A stretch of DNA of 63,826 bases, taken from contig NZ_FCNV02000018.1 in the NCBI RefSeq assembly GCF_001544615.1, positions 1 through 63,826 on the forward strand. The letters are read 5' to 3'. The stretch comes from Caballeronia concitans. Its GTDB lineage: Bacteria > Pseudomonadota > Gammaproteobacteria > Burkholderiales > Burkholderiaceae. Positions 55,585 to 63,826 of the stretch are shown here, in pieces. A program made the position numbers and the translations under genes. The notes beneath the pieces are model-generated. The model saw only the letters and a program-made list of their open reading frames with translations. It had not been told where the DNA came from and did not search any database. Every line of letters begins with the position of its first letter. The stretch's first letter is position 1.

Positions 55585-56049
55585 TTATTCCTGCCGCAGC
55601 CACGTTTGCGAACGCCCCAGCAGCGACACGCCGATATACCCGCGTACGACGAGCTTCTGTCCGCCGCTCTCCAGCGTCATCTTGCACTTGTACAGCTTGC
55701 CGTTCTCCGGATCGAGAATCTGGCCACCGGTCCACGCGTCGCCGTCGCGCTTCATGCCGGTGATGATCGTCATGCCTTTGACGAGCTGATCCTTGCGCTC
55801 GTCGGTGCAGGCGGTGCAGCGCCGGTCCGGATGATCGAATTCGCCGATGCCGCGCACGACCTTGCCCGCGAGTTGTCCGTTGCCTTCGTCGACGATCTGG
55901 ATGATGGCTTTCGGTTTGCCGGTCGTGTCGTCGATGGTCTGCCACGTGCCGACCGGCGTCGCCGCTTGCGCGAACGCGCCCGCTGCCGTCAACGCGAATA
56001 GCGCGCCGATCGCCACGCGCGCGCTCATGCGGCCGATGGATTGCGTCAT
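55585..56049 (-). CDS. DUF2147 family secreted protein
   Basis: The 154-residue precursor has a signal peptide (cleavage near residue 27, GAFA-Q) and a DUF2147 domain beginning VGTWQTIDDTTGKPKA, with a Cys pair in RRCTACTDE and the C-terminal VRGYIGVSLLGRSQTW. The family is periplasmic and of unknown function, possibly ligand-binding. AAGGGGACGAC is the ribosome site at the 56049 start. Confidence 0.88.
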   Translation of the reverse strand: MTQSIGRMSARVAIGALFALTAAGAFAQAATPVGTWQTIDDTTGKPKAIIQIVDEGNGQLAGKVVRGIGEFDHPDRRCTACTDERKDQLVKGMTIITGMKRDGDAWTGGQILDPENGKLYKCKMTLESGGQKLVVRGYIGVSLLGRSQTWLRQE

Positions 56050-56151
56050 GTCGTCCCCTTGTTCTTGTGATTTCCCTTCGACGCGCGACGCAGGAATGCC
56101 GCGCCGACGCAGCATACGAGAAACCGTGCGCCGCGTTTGGGAGTAAACGTG

Positions 56152-56937
56152 CTAGCCGCGCCGCAGGCCCGCTTCGAGCGCCTCGAAGGTGTTCAGCGCG
56201 GTGCGGTCGAAGTGCAGCGGCGTCACCGCGATGCGCCGCGATGCGACCACGGCCGTTTCGCTGTCGGGGGCGTTCTCGCGCGGGCCGCGCTGAAAGCGCA
56301 GCCAGAAATAATCGATGCCGCGCGGATCGACTTCCGGCACGACATCGATGCCCTCCACGAGCCCCACGCCTTGCCGCGTCACGGTCAGCGGACCGGCGGC
56401 CGAGGCATCGCAATCGGGGAAATTGACGTTGAGACACGTGGGCGCGTCGTGCGAAATGGCGAGCAGCTGGCGGATCACGCCGGGCGCGAGCGCGCGGGCG
56501 GTGTCCCAGCGCACGTTCTCGCGATCGCTGAACGTCTGACTCAGCGCAATCGACGGCAGGCCGAGCAGCAAGCCCGTCATCGCCGCGCCGACGGTGCCGG
56601 AAAACATGGTTTCGACGCCGAGATTCGCGCCACGGTTGATGCCGGAGAGCACGAGCGTCGGCGGCGCGTCCTTCATCAGATGGCGCACGGCCATCACGAC
56701 GCAATCGCCCGGCGTGCCTTGCACCCCGAAGCGCCGCTCGCCCTGACGCGAAATGCGCAGCGGCGAATGCAGGCTGATGGAATGCGACGTGCCGCTCTGA
56801 TCGTGCTCGGGTGCGACGACCCAGACTTCGTGCGCTATTTCGGCGGCGACGGCTTCGAGCACGGCCAGGCCGGGCGCGTCGATGCCGTCGTCGTTGGTGA
56901 GCAGCACACGCTGAACGATGGGTTCAATGGCGGACAT
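56152..56937 (-). CDS. surE: 5'/3'-nucleotidase SurE
   Basis: The 261-residue phosphatase has the metal-binding LLTNDDGIDAPG (Asp16, Asp17), the SGTSHSIS loop and the NRGANLG motif. SurE dephosphorylates nucleoside monophosphates in stationary phase. It lacks the usual pcm-rpoS neighbours, so it may be a second, distinct paralogue. AAGGAG precedes the ATG. Confidence 0.9.
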   Translation of the reverse strand: MSAIEPIVQRVLLTNDDGIDAPGLAVLEAVAAEIAHEVWVVAPEHDQSGTSHSISLHSPLRISRQGERRFGVQGTPGDCVVMAVRHLMKDAPPTLVLSGINRGANLGVETMFSGTVGAAMTGLLLGLPSIALSQTFSDRENVRWDTARALAPGVIRQLLAISHDAPTCLNVNFPDCDASAAGPLTVTRQGVGLVEGIDVVPEVDPRGIDYFWLRFQRGPRENAPDSETAVVASRRIAVTPLHFDRTALNTFEALEAGLRRG

Positions 56938-57010
56938 CGCGAATCGCTCCTTCGGTCGGTGAGAAAAGTATCGACCGATTATTACAGAGTTCGCGAAAAG
57001 TAGACGCCGC

Positions 57011-57250
57011 TTATCGGACGCCGAGGCCGCGCAGCACGGCGTTGCCGTCTTCGGTGAGGCGCACTTTCGGGCTGCTCGCGTCCGGCGACACGATCTCGAC
57101 GTAGCCGTATTCCTGCAGCGAAGCGACGTCGGGCGTGGCGGCGATCGCGTCGATCGGCGCGTGCAGCAGCAGAAGCAGCGTCGCGATTTCGTGGTGGCTC
57201 AGAAGCCGCTTGATGGCGCGCGCCGGGGCCGATTTGGAACGGAGGTTCAT
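57011..57250 (-). CDS. Hypothetical small protein, possible winged-helix
   Basis: The 79-residue protein (start at 57250, after AAAGGAG) is not recognised. The sequence LSHHEIATLLLLL, then LQEYGYVEIV and VRLTEDGNAVLRGL, suggests a short helix-turn-helix with a wing, as in MarR-like folds. It is preceded by a 164-base gap with the DUF1571 gene upstream on the same strand. Confidence 0.65.
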   Translation of the reverse strand: MNLRSKSAPARAIKRLLSHHEIATLLLLLHAPIDAIAATPDVASLQEYGYVEIVSPDASSPKVRLTEDGNAVLRGLGVR

Positions 57251-57436
57251 GAGTGAACTCCTTTGTTGCATGACGATGCGCGCCGCTCGTTCATGGCGGC
57301 CGCGGTGATGTCGATGATTAAGTCCGCAAAGCGTATCGACGGATACTTAGGCGAGACTTAAATCTTGCGCCGGCAACGTGAAGCATGCGTTACAGCACGT
57401 GTCAGCAAGCAAGCGGGCGCTTCAGAACGGCTTGGT

Positions 57437-58309
57437 TCAGAAGCGGTAATCGGGGTTTTCGGGGTCGAAGGTGAGGTCGTCGAACGGCTTGCGAACGATG
57501 TGCTCGAACACGATGCTCTCGAAAATTTCGCCGTCGTTGTCGAACGACTCGACCGTGCGAAAAAGCGGCTGTTCGAGATCGAGTCCGAGCACTTCGCGCT
57601 TCGCATAGAAATCCGGCTGGCCTTCGGGCGCGACGTAAGTGAAGGCGACCACGCGCACGCCTTGAACCGTCTTCACTTCGATATTCGATGGCCGCGTGAT
57701 GCCCGCAGCGGCGAACTTGCGTCCCTGATCGATGAACCGCTGCGTGATGGCATCGATGCCCAGCTCGCGGATCGAATGATTCGATTGCGCGCGGGCGAGC
57801 GGGCCGTTCACCGACGCCCACATCGGAATCACGCCGAGCACGCCGCCGAGATGACCGTAGAGTTCGTTCGGGCGTTTGGCGTCGTCGTAGATGACTTCCT
57901 GGCCCGAATGCGCGCCATCGGGAAGCCATTTCGCGTAGATGCGCAGCGGGTCGCGCGTGACGCGCACGAGCATGTGATCGGCGCGCTTCGGCCATCGGCC
58001 GCCGATGCGCTCGCGCCGCAGCATCGTGAATTCGCACGAGGCGTAGCGGTCGAGACCTTCTTGCAGATAACGCGGCAGCGTGCGCGGATCGAGCGAGCGG
58101 AAAAGGGCGACGAGCGCTTCGTCGTCGAGGGCGTCGAGTGTGCCGTTCGCGGCGGCTTGCGATAGCCAGCGCACTTGCGCATCGACGCTCTGTGCGCCGA
58201 TCGCGCTTGTCGCGGTGGATTGAGCGTCGGCGCTTGCCGCGATCAGCAACCACGCGAGCGCGACGAAGCCGTGTATCCAATGCGGAATGCGGCGGCGCGC
58301 TGGCGGCAT
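57437..58309 (-). CDS. DUF1571 family secreted protein
   Basis: The 290-residue protein has a signal peptide (WIHGFVALAWLLIAASADAQ) and a DUF1571 domain with ILRVRVTRDPLRIYAKWLPDG-type strands (here LVRVTRDPLRIYAKWL) and VYDLSEKREVLG-like segment near the end. The family is linked to outer-membrane lipoprotein-like beta folds but the role is unknown. GAGGAG precedes the start at 58309; the longer frame is unsupported. It lies 85 bases after the thiolase gene and may be in that operon. Confidence 0.82.
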   Translation of the reverse strand: MPPARRRIPHWIHGFVALAWLLIAASADAQSTATSAIGAQSVDAQVRWLSQAAANGTLDALDDEALVALFRSLDPRTLPRYLQEGLDRYASCEFTMLRRERIGGRWPKRADHMLVRVTRDPLRIYAKWLPDGAHSGQEVIYDDAKRPNELYGHLGGVLGVIPMWASVNGPLARAQSNHSIRELGIDAITQRFIDQGRKFAAAGITRPSNIEVKTVQGVRVVAFTYVAPEGQPDFYAKREVLGLDLEQPLFRTVESFDNDGEIFESIVFEHIVRKPFDDLTFDPENPDYRF

Positions 58310-58394
58310 GGAATCTCCTCGATGGGTCGGGCGAAGCGAATTCGGCAAGTCACCGGTAAACGGCCGAGCCGCGATACTTCTTCCACCGCGCGCG

Positions 58395-59690
58395 TCAGCG
58401 CTCCAGTATCGCGACGACGCCTTGTCCGCCCGCCGCGCAGATGGAGATGAGTCCGCGCAACGGTCGTCCGTCGCCACGCGCGGGCGCGTTGGCGAGCATT
58501 TTCGCCAGCGTCCCGACGATACGCCCGCCCGTCGCCGCAAACGGATGCCCCGTCGCCAGCGATCCGCCGTTCACGTTCATCCGCGTGCGGTCGATCGCGC
58601 CGAGCGGCGTCGAAAGTCCGAGCGTGTCGCGGCAATATTCGTCGTCCTGCCACGCGGCGAGCGTGCAGAGGACTTGCGCGGCAAACGCTTCGTGAATCTC
58701 GAAGAAATCGAAGTCCTGCAGCGCGAGGCCGGCGCGCGCGAGCATCGACGGGACCGCGTACGCGGGCGCCATCAGCAGCCCTTCGCGCTTGTCGATGTAA
58801 TCGACGGCCGCCGTCGCCGAGAACGTGAGCCACGCGAGCACGGGCAATCCGCGGCGCGCGGCCCATTCCTCGGAAGCCAGCAGAACCGCCGATGCGCCAT
58901 CGGTCAGCGGCGTCGAGTTGCCGGCGGTGAGCGTGCCGGCATCGCGATCGAAGACGGGCTTCAGTTGCGCGAGCTGATCGAGCGATACATCGGGGCGCAG
59001 GTTGTTGTCGCGCGCAAGCCCTTGATACGGCGTCATCAGGTCGTTGAAGAAGCCGCGCGCGTACGCCGCCGCGAGGTTGACGTGGCTTTGCTGCGCGAGC
59101 GCGTCCTGCGCCTCGCGCGCGATCTTCCAGCGCTTCGCCATGAGTTCGCAGTGCTCGCCCATGGAGAGGCCGGTGCGCGGCTCCGCGTTGCGCGGCAGCG
59201 CGGGCCTGAAGAACATGCCGGGCCGCAGCTTCGCGAGCGCGCCGGCACGCTGACGCGCCGAGCGGCTGCGATTCGCCTCGAGCAGAATCTTGCGCATGCG
59301 CTCATTCACGCCGATCGGCGCATCCGATGCAGAATCGACGCCGCCCGCGATGCCCGCATCGATCTGCCCGAGCGCGATCTTGTTCGCGACGAGAATCACC
59401 GCTTCGAGGCCGGTGCCGCAGGCTTGCTGCACGTCGTAGGCAGGCGTTTCCTTCGCGAGCGTCGTGGCCAGCGCGGCTTCGCGCGTGAGATTGAAATCGC
59501 GCGAATGCTTGATGACCGCGCCCGCCGCCACTTCGCCGAGCCGCATGCCGTGCAGGTCGAAGCGATCGACGAGCCCTTGCAGCGTGAAGCTCAGCATGTC
59601 CTGATTCGATGCGGTCGCGTAGGCCGTGTTCGACCGCGCGAACGGAATGCGATTGCTGCCGATGATGCCGACGCGCCGGACTTCGTTCAT
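58395..59690 (-). CDS. Acetyl-CoA C-acyltransferase (thiolase)
   Basis: The 431-residue thiolase has the acylated Cys in VQQACGTGLEAV, the HEAFAAQ histidine motif and the C-terminal CAAGGQG. It resembles FadI/FadA2-type long or branched-chain thiolases. It starts with ATG overlapping the MaoC stop as ATGA, so it is translationally coupled to the two genes upstream. Confidence 0.92.
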   Translation of the reverse strand: MNEVRRVGIIGSNRIPFARSNTAYATASNQDMLSFTLQGLVDRFDLHGMRLGEVAAGAVIKHSRDFNLTREAALATTLAKETPAYDVQQACGTGLEAVILVANKIALGQIDAGIAGGVDSASDAPIGVNERMRKILLEANRSRSARQRAGALAKLRPGMFFRPALPRNAEPRTGLSMGEHCELMAKRWKIAREAQDALAQQSHVNLAAAYARGFFNDLMTPYQGLARDNNLRPDVSLDQLAQLKPVFDRDAGTLTAGNSTPLTDGASAVLLASEEWAARRGLPVLAWLTFSATAAVDYIDKREGLLMAPAYAVPSMLARAGLALQDFDFFEIHEAFAAQVLCTLAAWQDDEYCRDTLGLSTPLGAIDRTRMNVNGGSLATGHPFAATGGRIVGTLAKMLANAPARGDGRPLRGLISICAAGGQGVVAILER

Positions 59691-60610
59691 GGCAGCTCCC
59701 ATTCGAAGCGTCCGCGCAGATGCGGCCGCTCGCCGGCGAGATCGCGCACTTCGAAGTCGCGCGCGGCGGGCGAGGGCGCGGCGCTCCAGAGCGTGGCATC
59801 GCCGGGAAGGTAAAGCGGCAGCTTGAAGTCGCCGTGTGCGTGACCCGACGCGAGCGCCTTCGACGGATGCAGCGCCGCGAGCGCGCGAGCGAGCGTCCAC
59901 ATGCCGTGCGCGATGGCGCGCGGAAAACCGAACGCCTTCGCGGAGAGCGTGTGCAGATGAATCGGATTGAAGTCGCCCGATGCCTTCGCGTAGTCGCGGC
60001 CGAGTTGCGCGGGCAGTTGCCAGCGTGCTTCACGAGCGAGCAGCGCGACGGGTGCTTCAGATACGTCAGCAATGCGCGACACAGGCGCGGCGCTTTCGCT
60101 CCTGACGCCGCGTTTCAGATAGACGCTGTCGCCGTCCCAGACCGCTTCGCCGCGCCGATAAATGCGCGTGTGCAACGTGAACGCGTGACCTTTCTGATGC
60201 GGCACGATCGGCCCGCATTCCACCTCGATTCGCACGCGCTGTCCGGCGGCGAGCGGCCTGCGCAGGCGCACGCTGTTCGCGAGATGCACGATGCCGAGCG
60301 CCGGCCAGGGAAACGACGGGTCCGTGAGCATCATCAGATGCAGCGGAAACGCGAGCACATGCGGGAATGTGAGCGGCACGCCATGCTCGGGGATGAAGCC
60401 GCACACGCGCGCATAGCGTCCGATGTGCCCGGCGTCGAGCAGCACGTCCGGGCGCACGAGCCGCAGCGCGGGCAGTTCGAGCACGCGGCCGCGCCGGAAA
60501 ATGCCGGGCAGCGCGCGGCCGTAGAGCTTCGCGGGCGGCGGCAGCGTATCGATGACGACGGTGCGCGCGCGCTGCATCGGCGATGCGGGCATGGGCGTCT
60601 GCATCGTCAT
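59687..60610 (-). CDS. MaoC-like acyl-CoA/ACP dehydratase
   Basis: The 307-residue protein has a double hot-dog fold with a C-terminal hydratase motif (DYAKASGDFNPIHLH, then FPRAIAHGMWTLA). It resembles mycobacterial HtdX and other (R)-specific enoyl-CoA or acyl-ACP dehydratases. The start overlaps the fabG stop by 4 bases and its own stop overlaps the thiolase start by 4 bases, so all three are coupled. Confidence 0.9.
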   Translation of the reverse strand: MTMQTPMPASPMQRARTVVIDTLPPPAKLYGRALPGIFRRGRVLELPALRLVRPDVLLDAGHIGRYARVCGFIPEHGVPLTFPHVLAFPLHLMMLTDPSFPWPALGIVHLANSVRLRRPLAAGQRVRIEVECGPIVPHQKGHAFTLHTRIYRRGEAVWDGDSVYLKRGVRSESAAPVSRIADVSEAPVALLAREARWQLPAQLGRDYAKASGDFNPIHLHTLSAKAFGFPRAIAHGMWTLARALAALHPSKALASGHAHGDFKLPLYLPGDATLWSAAPSPAARDFEVRDLAGERPHLRGRFEWELP

Positions 60611-62034
60611 GCTCCGATCAGGCTTTGGCCGCACACGCGCACGACGTTGCCGGTGATGTTCGCGCACGCGGGGCTCGCGAGCCACGCGACGGTCTCGGCG
60701 ACATCGACGGGCAGGCCGCCTTGTCCCATCGCGTTGAGGCGTCGTCCGGCTTCGCGCGCGGCGAACGGCATGCGCGCCGTCATCTGCGTTTCGATGAAGC
60801 CCGGCGCGACCGCGTTGATCGTGACGCCGCGCTCGCGCAACACGGGCGCCATGCTCTGCACGCGGCCGATCACGCCGGCTTTCGACGTCGCGTAATTCGT
60901 CTGTCCGCGATTGCCCGCGATGCCGCTGATCGACGACACCGCCACGATGCGTCCGCCCGCGCGCAGGAGGTTCTGCGCGAGGAGCGCATCGTCGATACGT
61001 TCCTGCGCCAGCAGGTTGATGTCGAGCACGCTCGTCCACATGTCGTCGGTCATGCGCGCGATGGTCTTGTCGCGCGTGATGCCCGCGTTATGCACGACGA
61101 TATCGACGCCGCCCGCGGATGCGAGCGCCGCCGCGATCTCGGCGGGCGCGTCGGCGGCGGCGATGTCGGCGATGAGCGCGGCATGCGCGCCGCCCGACCG
61201 CGACGTGTCCTCGATCGACAGCATGGTCTGGTCGAGCGCATCGCGGGCGGCTTCGACATCGAGCCCGGTGACGATCGCGCCGTGCTCGGCCAGCACCTTC
61301 GCGATCGACGCGCCGATGCCGCGCGCCGCGCCCGTTACCAGCGCGCGCTGGCCGGCGAGCGGCTTCGTCCAGCTTGCGGGCGCGGCGGCGGGGCGGTCGA
61401 TATGCACGACCTGGCCCGATACATACGCCGAACGCGGCGACAGAAAGAAGCGCAGCGCGCCTTCGATATCGGCGCTGCCGGCCACGTAGAGCAGATTCGA
61501 CGTGATGCCGTTGCGGGCTTCCTTGCCGAGCGAGCGCGTCATGCCTTCGAGCGCGCGTTGCGCGGTGGCGGCGCGCGGACTGGCACATGTCGACGGCGGC
61601 CGTCCGAGCACGACGATGCGTCCGCTTTTCGCGAGCGAGCGCAATGCGTCGTGGAAGAAGGCGTAGAGCGCGTGCAACTCGCTGCTTTCGGCGATGCCGG
61701 TGGCATCGAAGATCAGCGCGTGAACGCGATTCGCGGAGCCGCTGTCGGCGGCGCGCGGCGTGATGCGTCCGCTCATCGCGCCTCGACGATGCGCCAGCGC
61801 GAGCCAGTCGGGCGCGCTGTCATGCGCGATGCCGGTCATGCCGATGCCGGTGAGCACGCGCATCAGTTGATCGAAGAGCGTCGGCGACGGCCCCGCGCCG
61901 ATGGCGGCCATGCCGGCGAATTCGGCTTCGTCCGCGCGATGGCGGCGCAGCACCTCGGGCTTCGGCAGCCCGAGCGCGCGGGCGATGCTCGTGCCGAAGG
62001 GCGAATTGACGAAGTCGAGATAGCGGTCTTTCAT
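60607..62034 (-). CDS. High-molecular-weight 3-oxoacyl reductase (FabG4-like)
   Basis: The 475-residue protein has a degenerate N-terminal Rossmann domain (about 1-205) and a full C-terminal SDR domain with TGAARGIGASIAK near 215-228, NAGITRD, and the catalytic NYATSKAG. This two-domain plan is that of FabG4. It leads a translationally coupled operon with the MaoC and thiolase genes. The start at 62034 was chosen because the frame upstream has no family match; the ribosome site is weak. Confidence 0.9.
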   Translation of the reverse strand: MKDRYLDFVNSPFGTSIARALGLPKPEVLRRHRADEAEFAGMAAIGAGPSPTLFDQLMRVLTGIGMTGIAHDSAPDWLALAHRRGAMSGRITPRAADSGSANRVHALIFDATGIAESSELHALYAFFHDALRSLAKSGRIVVLGRPPSTCASPRAATAQRALEGMTRSLGKEARNGITSNLLYVAGSADIEGALRFFLSPRSAYVSGQVVHIDRPAAAPASWTKPLAGQRALVTGAARGIGASIAKVLAEHGAIVTGLDVEAARDALDQTMLSIEDTSRSGGAHAALIADIAAADAPAEIAAALASAGGVDIVVHNAGITRDKTIARMTDDMWTSVLDINLLAQERIDDALLAQNLLRAGGRIVAVSSISGIAGNRGQTNYATSKAGVIGRVQSMAPVLRERGVTINAVAPGFIETQMTARMPFAAREAGRRLNAMGQGGLPVDVAETVAWLASPACANITGNVVRVCGQSLIGA

Positions 62035-62193
62035 CGATTCATTTTCGAGCGGCGATCGGGAAGGGACGCTGCGTGAGCGCCCGATGCGGTGCTGCAATGA
62101 ACCGAGGATACCGAAGTCTGACGGAGCGTGTCAGTGTTTGGCGTGCGCGCTCGTCGGCGAAGCCTGCCGCGCCGACGAGCGATTCGCCCGCCG

Positions 62194-63414
62194 CTAACCC
62201 GTGGCGCCGACTTCCTGTGCGGAGCGCGTCATATCGATTCCCCTGCGCTCGCGGCTGAAGAAAATCAGCGCTGCAATGACGACGGCGACCGTTCCCGCGA
62301 CGATCGCCATCGCAAGGCCGTAGTTATTTCCGTGCGATGTCGCAATGCCGGCCTGCATCGTCGCGTTGATTGCCGCGAGTAGATTGCCGAGTTGATAAAC
62401 CAGTCCCGGAAATGTCGCGCGAATCTCATCCGGCGATATCTCGTTCAAGTGCACGGGAATGACGCCCCAGGCGCCTTGCACGGAAATCTGCATCAGGAAT
62501 GCGCCGATCGCGAGCGCGACCGGCCCCGCCGAAAATGCCCACAGATAAAGCACGGGCAATGCAATAAGCGCCGCAATGAAAATCGCGAGACGCCGGCCGA
62601 TGCGTTCCGACATCGCACCGAAAAACAGTCCGCCGACAATCGCGCCGATATTCAGCACGATGGTAATGATCGAAACCGTGTGCGGATCGAAGTGATGTTG
62701 TTCACGCAAGAAAGTCGGATAAAGATCTTGCGTGCCGTGCGAAAAGAAATTGAACGCAGTCATCAAAATAATCGCGTAAAGCGAAAGCGTCCAGTTTTGC
62801 TTGAGCGTGGCGAGCAGGCCGGGGCGTTCGCGCTTTTCCATCGCGCGCCAGGCGGGAGATTCGGGCACGTGCGCGCGCACGTACAGCACGAGCAGCGCGG
62901 GCGCGACGCCGACGAAGAACATGCCGCGCCAGCCGACGTACTGATAAAGCACGCCGAAGACGATCGACGCGAGCAGATAGCCGCTCGGGTAGCCCGCCTG
63001 CAGCAGTCCCGAAACGAAGCCGCGCGCTTTAGGCGGCACCGTTTCCATCGTGAGCGCGGAGCCGACGCCCCATTCGCCGCCCATCGCGATACCGAATAAC
63101 GCGCGAAGCACGAGGAGCGTCATCAGATTCGGCGATAAACCCGAGAGTAACTCCAGCAGCGAATAAATCGCGATATTGATCATCAGCGTCGGACGGCGGC
63201 CGAATCTATCCGCGAGCCGGCCGAATATCAGCGCGCCGACGGGACGCATCGCCAGTGTCAGTGTAATGGCAAATGCCACTTCCGGAATCTTGGTATTGAA
63301 CTCGGCGGCAATGTCCTTCAATACGAATACCATCAGGAAGAAATTGAATGCATCCAGCGTCCAGCCCAGATAGGCCGCAATCGTCACGTTTCTTTGTTCT
63401 CGGGTCCAACTCAT
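62194..63414 (-). CDS. MFS transporter of the sialate/carboxylate:proton symporter type
   Basis: The 406-residue protein has 12 predicted helices and the MFS motif GRLADRFGRRPTLM between helices 2 and 3. The LGWTLDAFNFFLMVF first helix and GMGGEWGVG-like IAMGGEWGVGSALTMETVP segment are typical of the NanT/JEN1/ShiA group for carboxylates. The substrate is unknown. Two GATTAATC palindromes lie upstream. It is read in the same direction as the fabG operon, 159 bases ahead of it. Confidence 0.88.
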   Translation of the reverse strand: MSWTREQRNVTIAAYLGWTLDAFNFFLMVFVLKDIAAEFNTKIPEVAFAITLTLAMRPVGALIFGRLADRFGRRPTLMINIAIYSLLELLSGLSPNLMTLLVLRALFGIAMGGEWGVGSALTMETVPPKARGFVSGLLQAGYPSGYLLASIVFGVLYQYVGWRGMFFVGVAPALLVLYVRAHVPESPAWRAMEKRERPGLLATLKQNWTLSLYAIILMTAFNFFSHGTQDLYPTFLREQHHFDPHTVSIITIVLNIGAIVGGLFFGAMSERIGRRLAIFIAALIALPVLYLWAFSAGPVALAIGAFLMQISVQGAWGVIPVHLNEISPDEIRATFPGLVYQLGNLLAAINATMQAGIATSHGNNYGLAMAIVAGTVAVVIAALIFFSRERRGIDMTRSAQEVGATG

Positions 63415-63739
63415 CGCCTGGGTCTCCAGTTCGGTTTTTGATTAATCAGCGTTGAGATGCGGCCAGTGTTGATCCGGCAAGCCGTATCGGCGCGCGATCG
63501 AAGCGCACGACCGCGCGGGCAGGGACGAGTGTACGCCGCCGATTAATCGCGTGCTGAAGGGCGAAAATAAGAACAGAATGAAATGAATAATCCGATGCGG
63601 AAATAATTCATCATGCTTTCTTGAAGCAAGAAAGAGGAATAAAAACGAAAGGATATTGGATTGAAAAAGAAAAACAAAAAGCCCCACGTGAGTGCGTGGG
63701 GCTGATTGCGGCGCTGTTGCGCGTTCGCGAGAGGGACCT
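63415..63739. other. Intergenic region upstream of the MFS gene, with GATTAATC palindromes
   Basis: These 325 bases hold two perfect 10-base palindromes with the core GATTAATC (TGATTAATCA at 63439-63448 and CGATTAATCG at 63540-63549, 101 bases centre to centre), plus the tRNA-Leu terminator. They are candidate operators for the MFS gene. No coding sequence was seen. Confidence 0.55.
63671..63703 (-). terminator. Terminator of tRNA-Leu
   Basis: On the minus strand AGCCCCACGC-ACTC-ACGTGGGGCT forms a stable hairpin followed by TTTTTGTTTTTC, 36 bases after the tRNA. Confidence 0.92.
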
Positions 63740-63826
63740 TGGTGCCCAGGAGAGGACTCGAACCTCCACGGTGTTGCCACCGCTAGGACCTGAACCTAGT
63801 GCGTCTACCAATTCCGCCACCTGGGC
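63740..63826 (-). tRNA. tRNA-Leu (anticodon CAG)
   Basis: The 87-base gene on the minus strand begins GCCCAGGTGGCGGAATTGG, has anticodon loop TTCAGGT (CAG), a long variable arm and an encoded CCA. It ends exactly at the window edge and is complete. Confidence 0.96.

Overview
The window is a contiguous, GC-rich, densely coding piece of a bacterial chromosome from the Burkholderiaceae. A Paraburkholderia or Caballeronia type is most likely. This rests on gene content and order: an imuA-imuB-dnaE2 cassette, an IscR-type isc operon, a DUF3563 small protein, a 2-oxoglutarate dehydrogenase operon with a structured sucA leader, and the rimP-nusA-infB-rbfA-truB block. The genus is an inference; I had no database. 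Most of the window is core genome. No prophage, CRISPR array or complete insertion sequence was seen.

Layout. 1-303: the end of a 5S rRNA gene, its terminator and a perfect LexA box. 304-6167: the SOS mutasome imuA-imuB-dnaE2. 6172-8677: an RmlD-like reductase, copper chaperone, CueR regulator, DUF3563 protein and a DUF305/CopM-like copper protein. 8773-12843: a secreted protein, rlmJ, 3-hydroxybutyrate dehydrogenase, a patatin and a low-molecular-weight phosphatase. 12925-18858: the whole iscRSUA-hscBA-fdx-iscX operon behind tandem IscR boxes. 18970-22545: a patatin lipoprotein, gltX and five tRNAs (Ala, then Glu-Asp twice). 22678-30192: an accessory stretch of regulators, small secreted proteins and enzymes, including a lone transposase-N-domain (DUF4096) gene. 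30510-40299: scpB, rluB and the translation/transcription operon rimP-nusA-infB-rbfA-truB. 40371-45413: an EmrAB-type tripartite efflux operon with its MarR regulator. 45771-54917: typA, sucA-sucB-lpd and zapE. 55065-62034: a second lone DUF4096 gene, DUF2147, surE, a small possible winged-helix protein, DUF1571 and a translationally coupled fabG-maoC-thiolase operon. 62194-63826: an MFS transporter and tRNA-Leu(CAG).

How the genes work together. Several blocks are complete functional units: error-prone repair under LexA; Fe-S cluster assembly with its own feedback regulator; copper sensing (CueR) with a cytosolic chaperone and a nearby periplasmic copper protein; 2-oxoglutarate to succinyl-CoA conversion; multidrug export with a local MarR regulator; and a three-enzyme acyl-CoA set (ketoreductase, dehydratase, thiolase).

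The most interesting signals are in non-coding RNA and operators. A promoter upstream of rimP drives a short leader that can fold into two mutually exclusive structures, one of them an intrinsic terminator. The sucA and typA leaders are structured. Strong hairpins lie after each gene of the 2-oxoglutarate dehydrogenase operon. Tandem GGGTTATCCC elements precede the DUF3563 gene, and paired GATTAATC palindromes precede the MFS gene. Two stand-alone DUF4096 genes with intact expression signals look domesticated.
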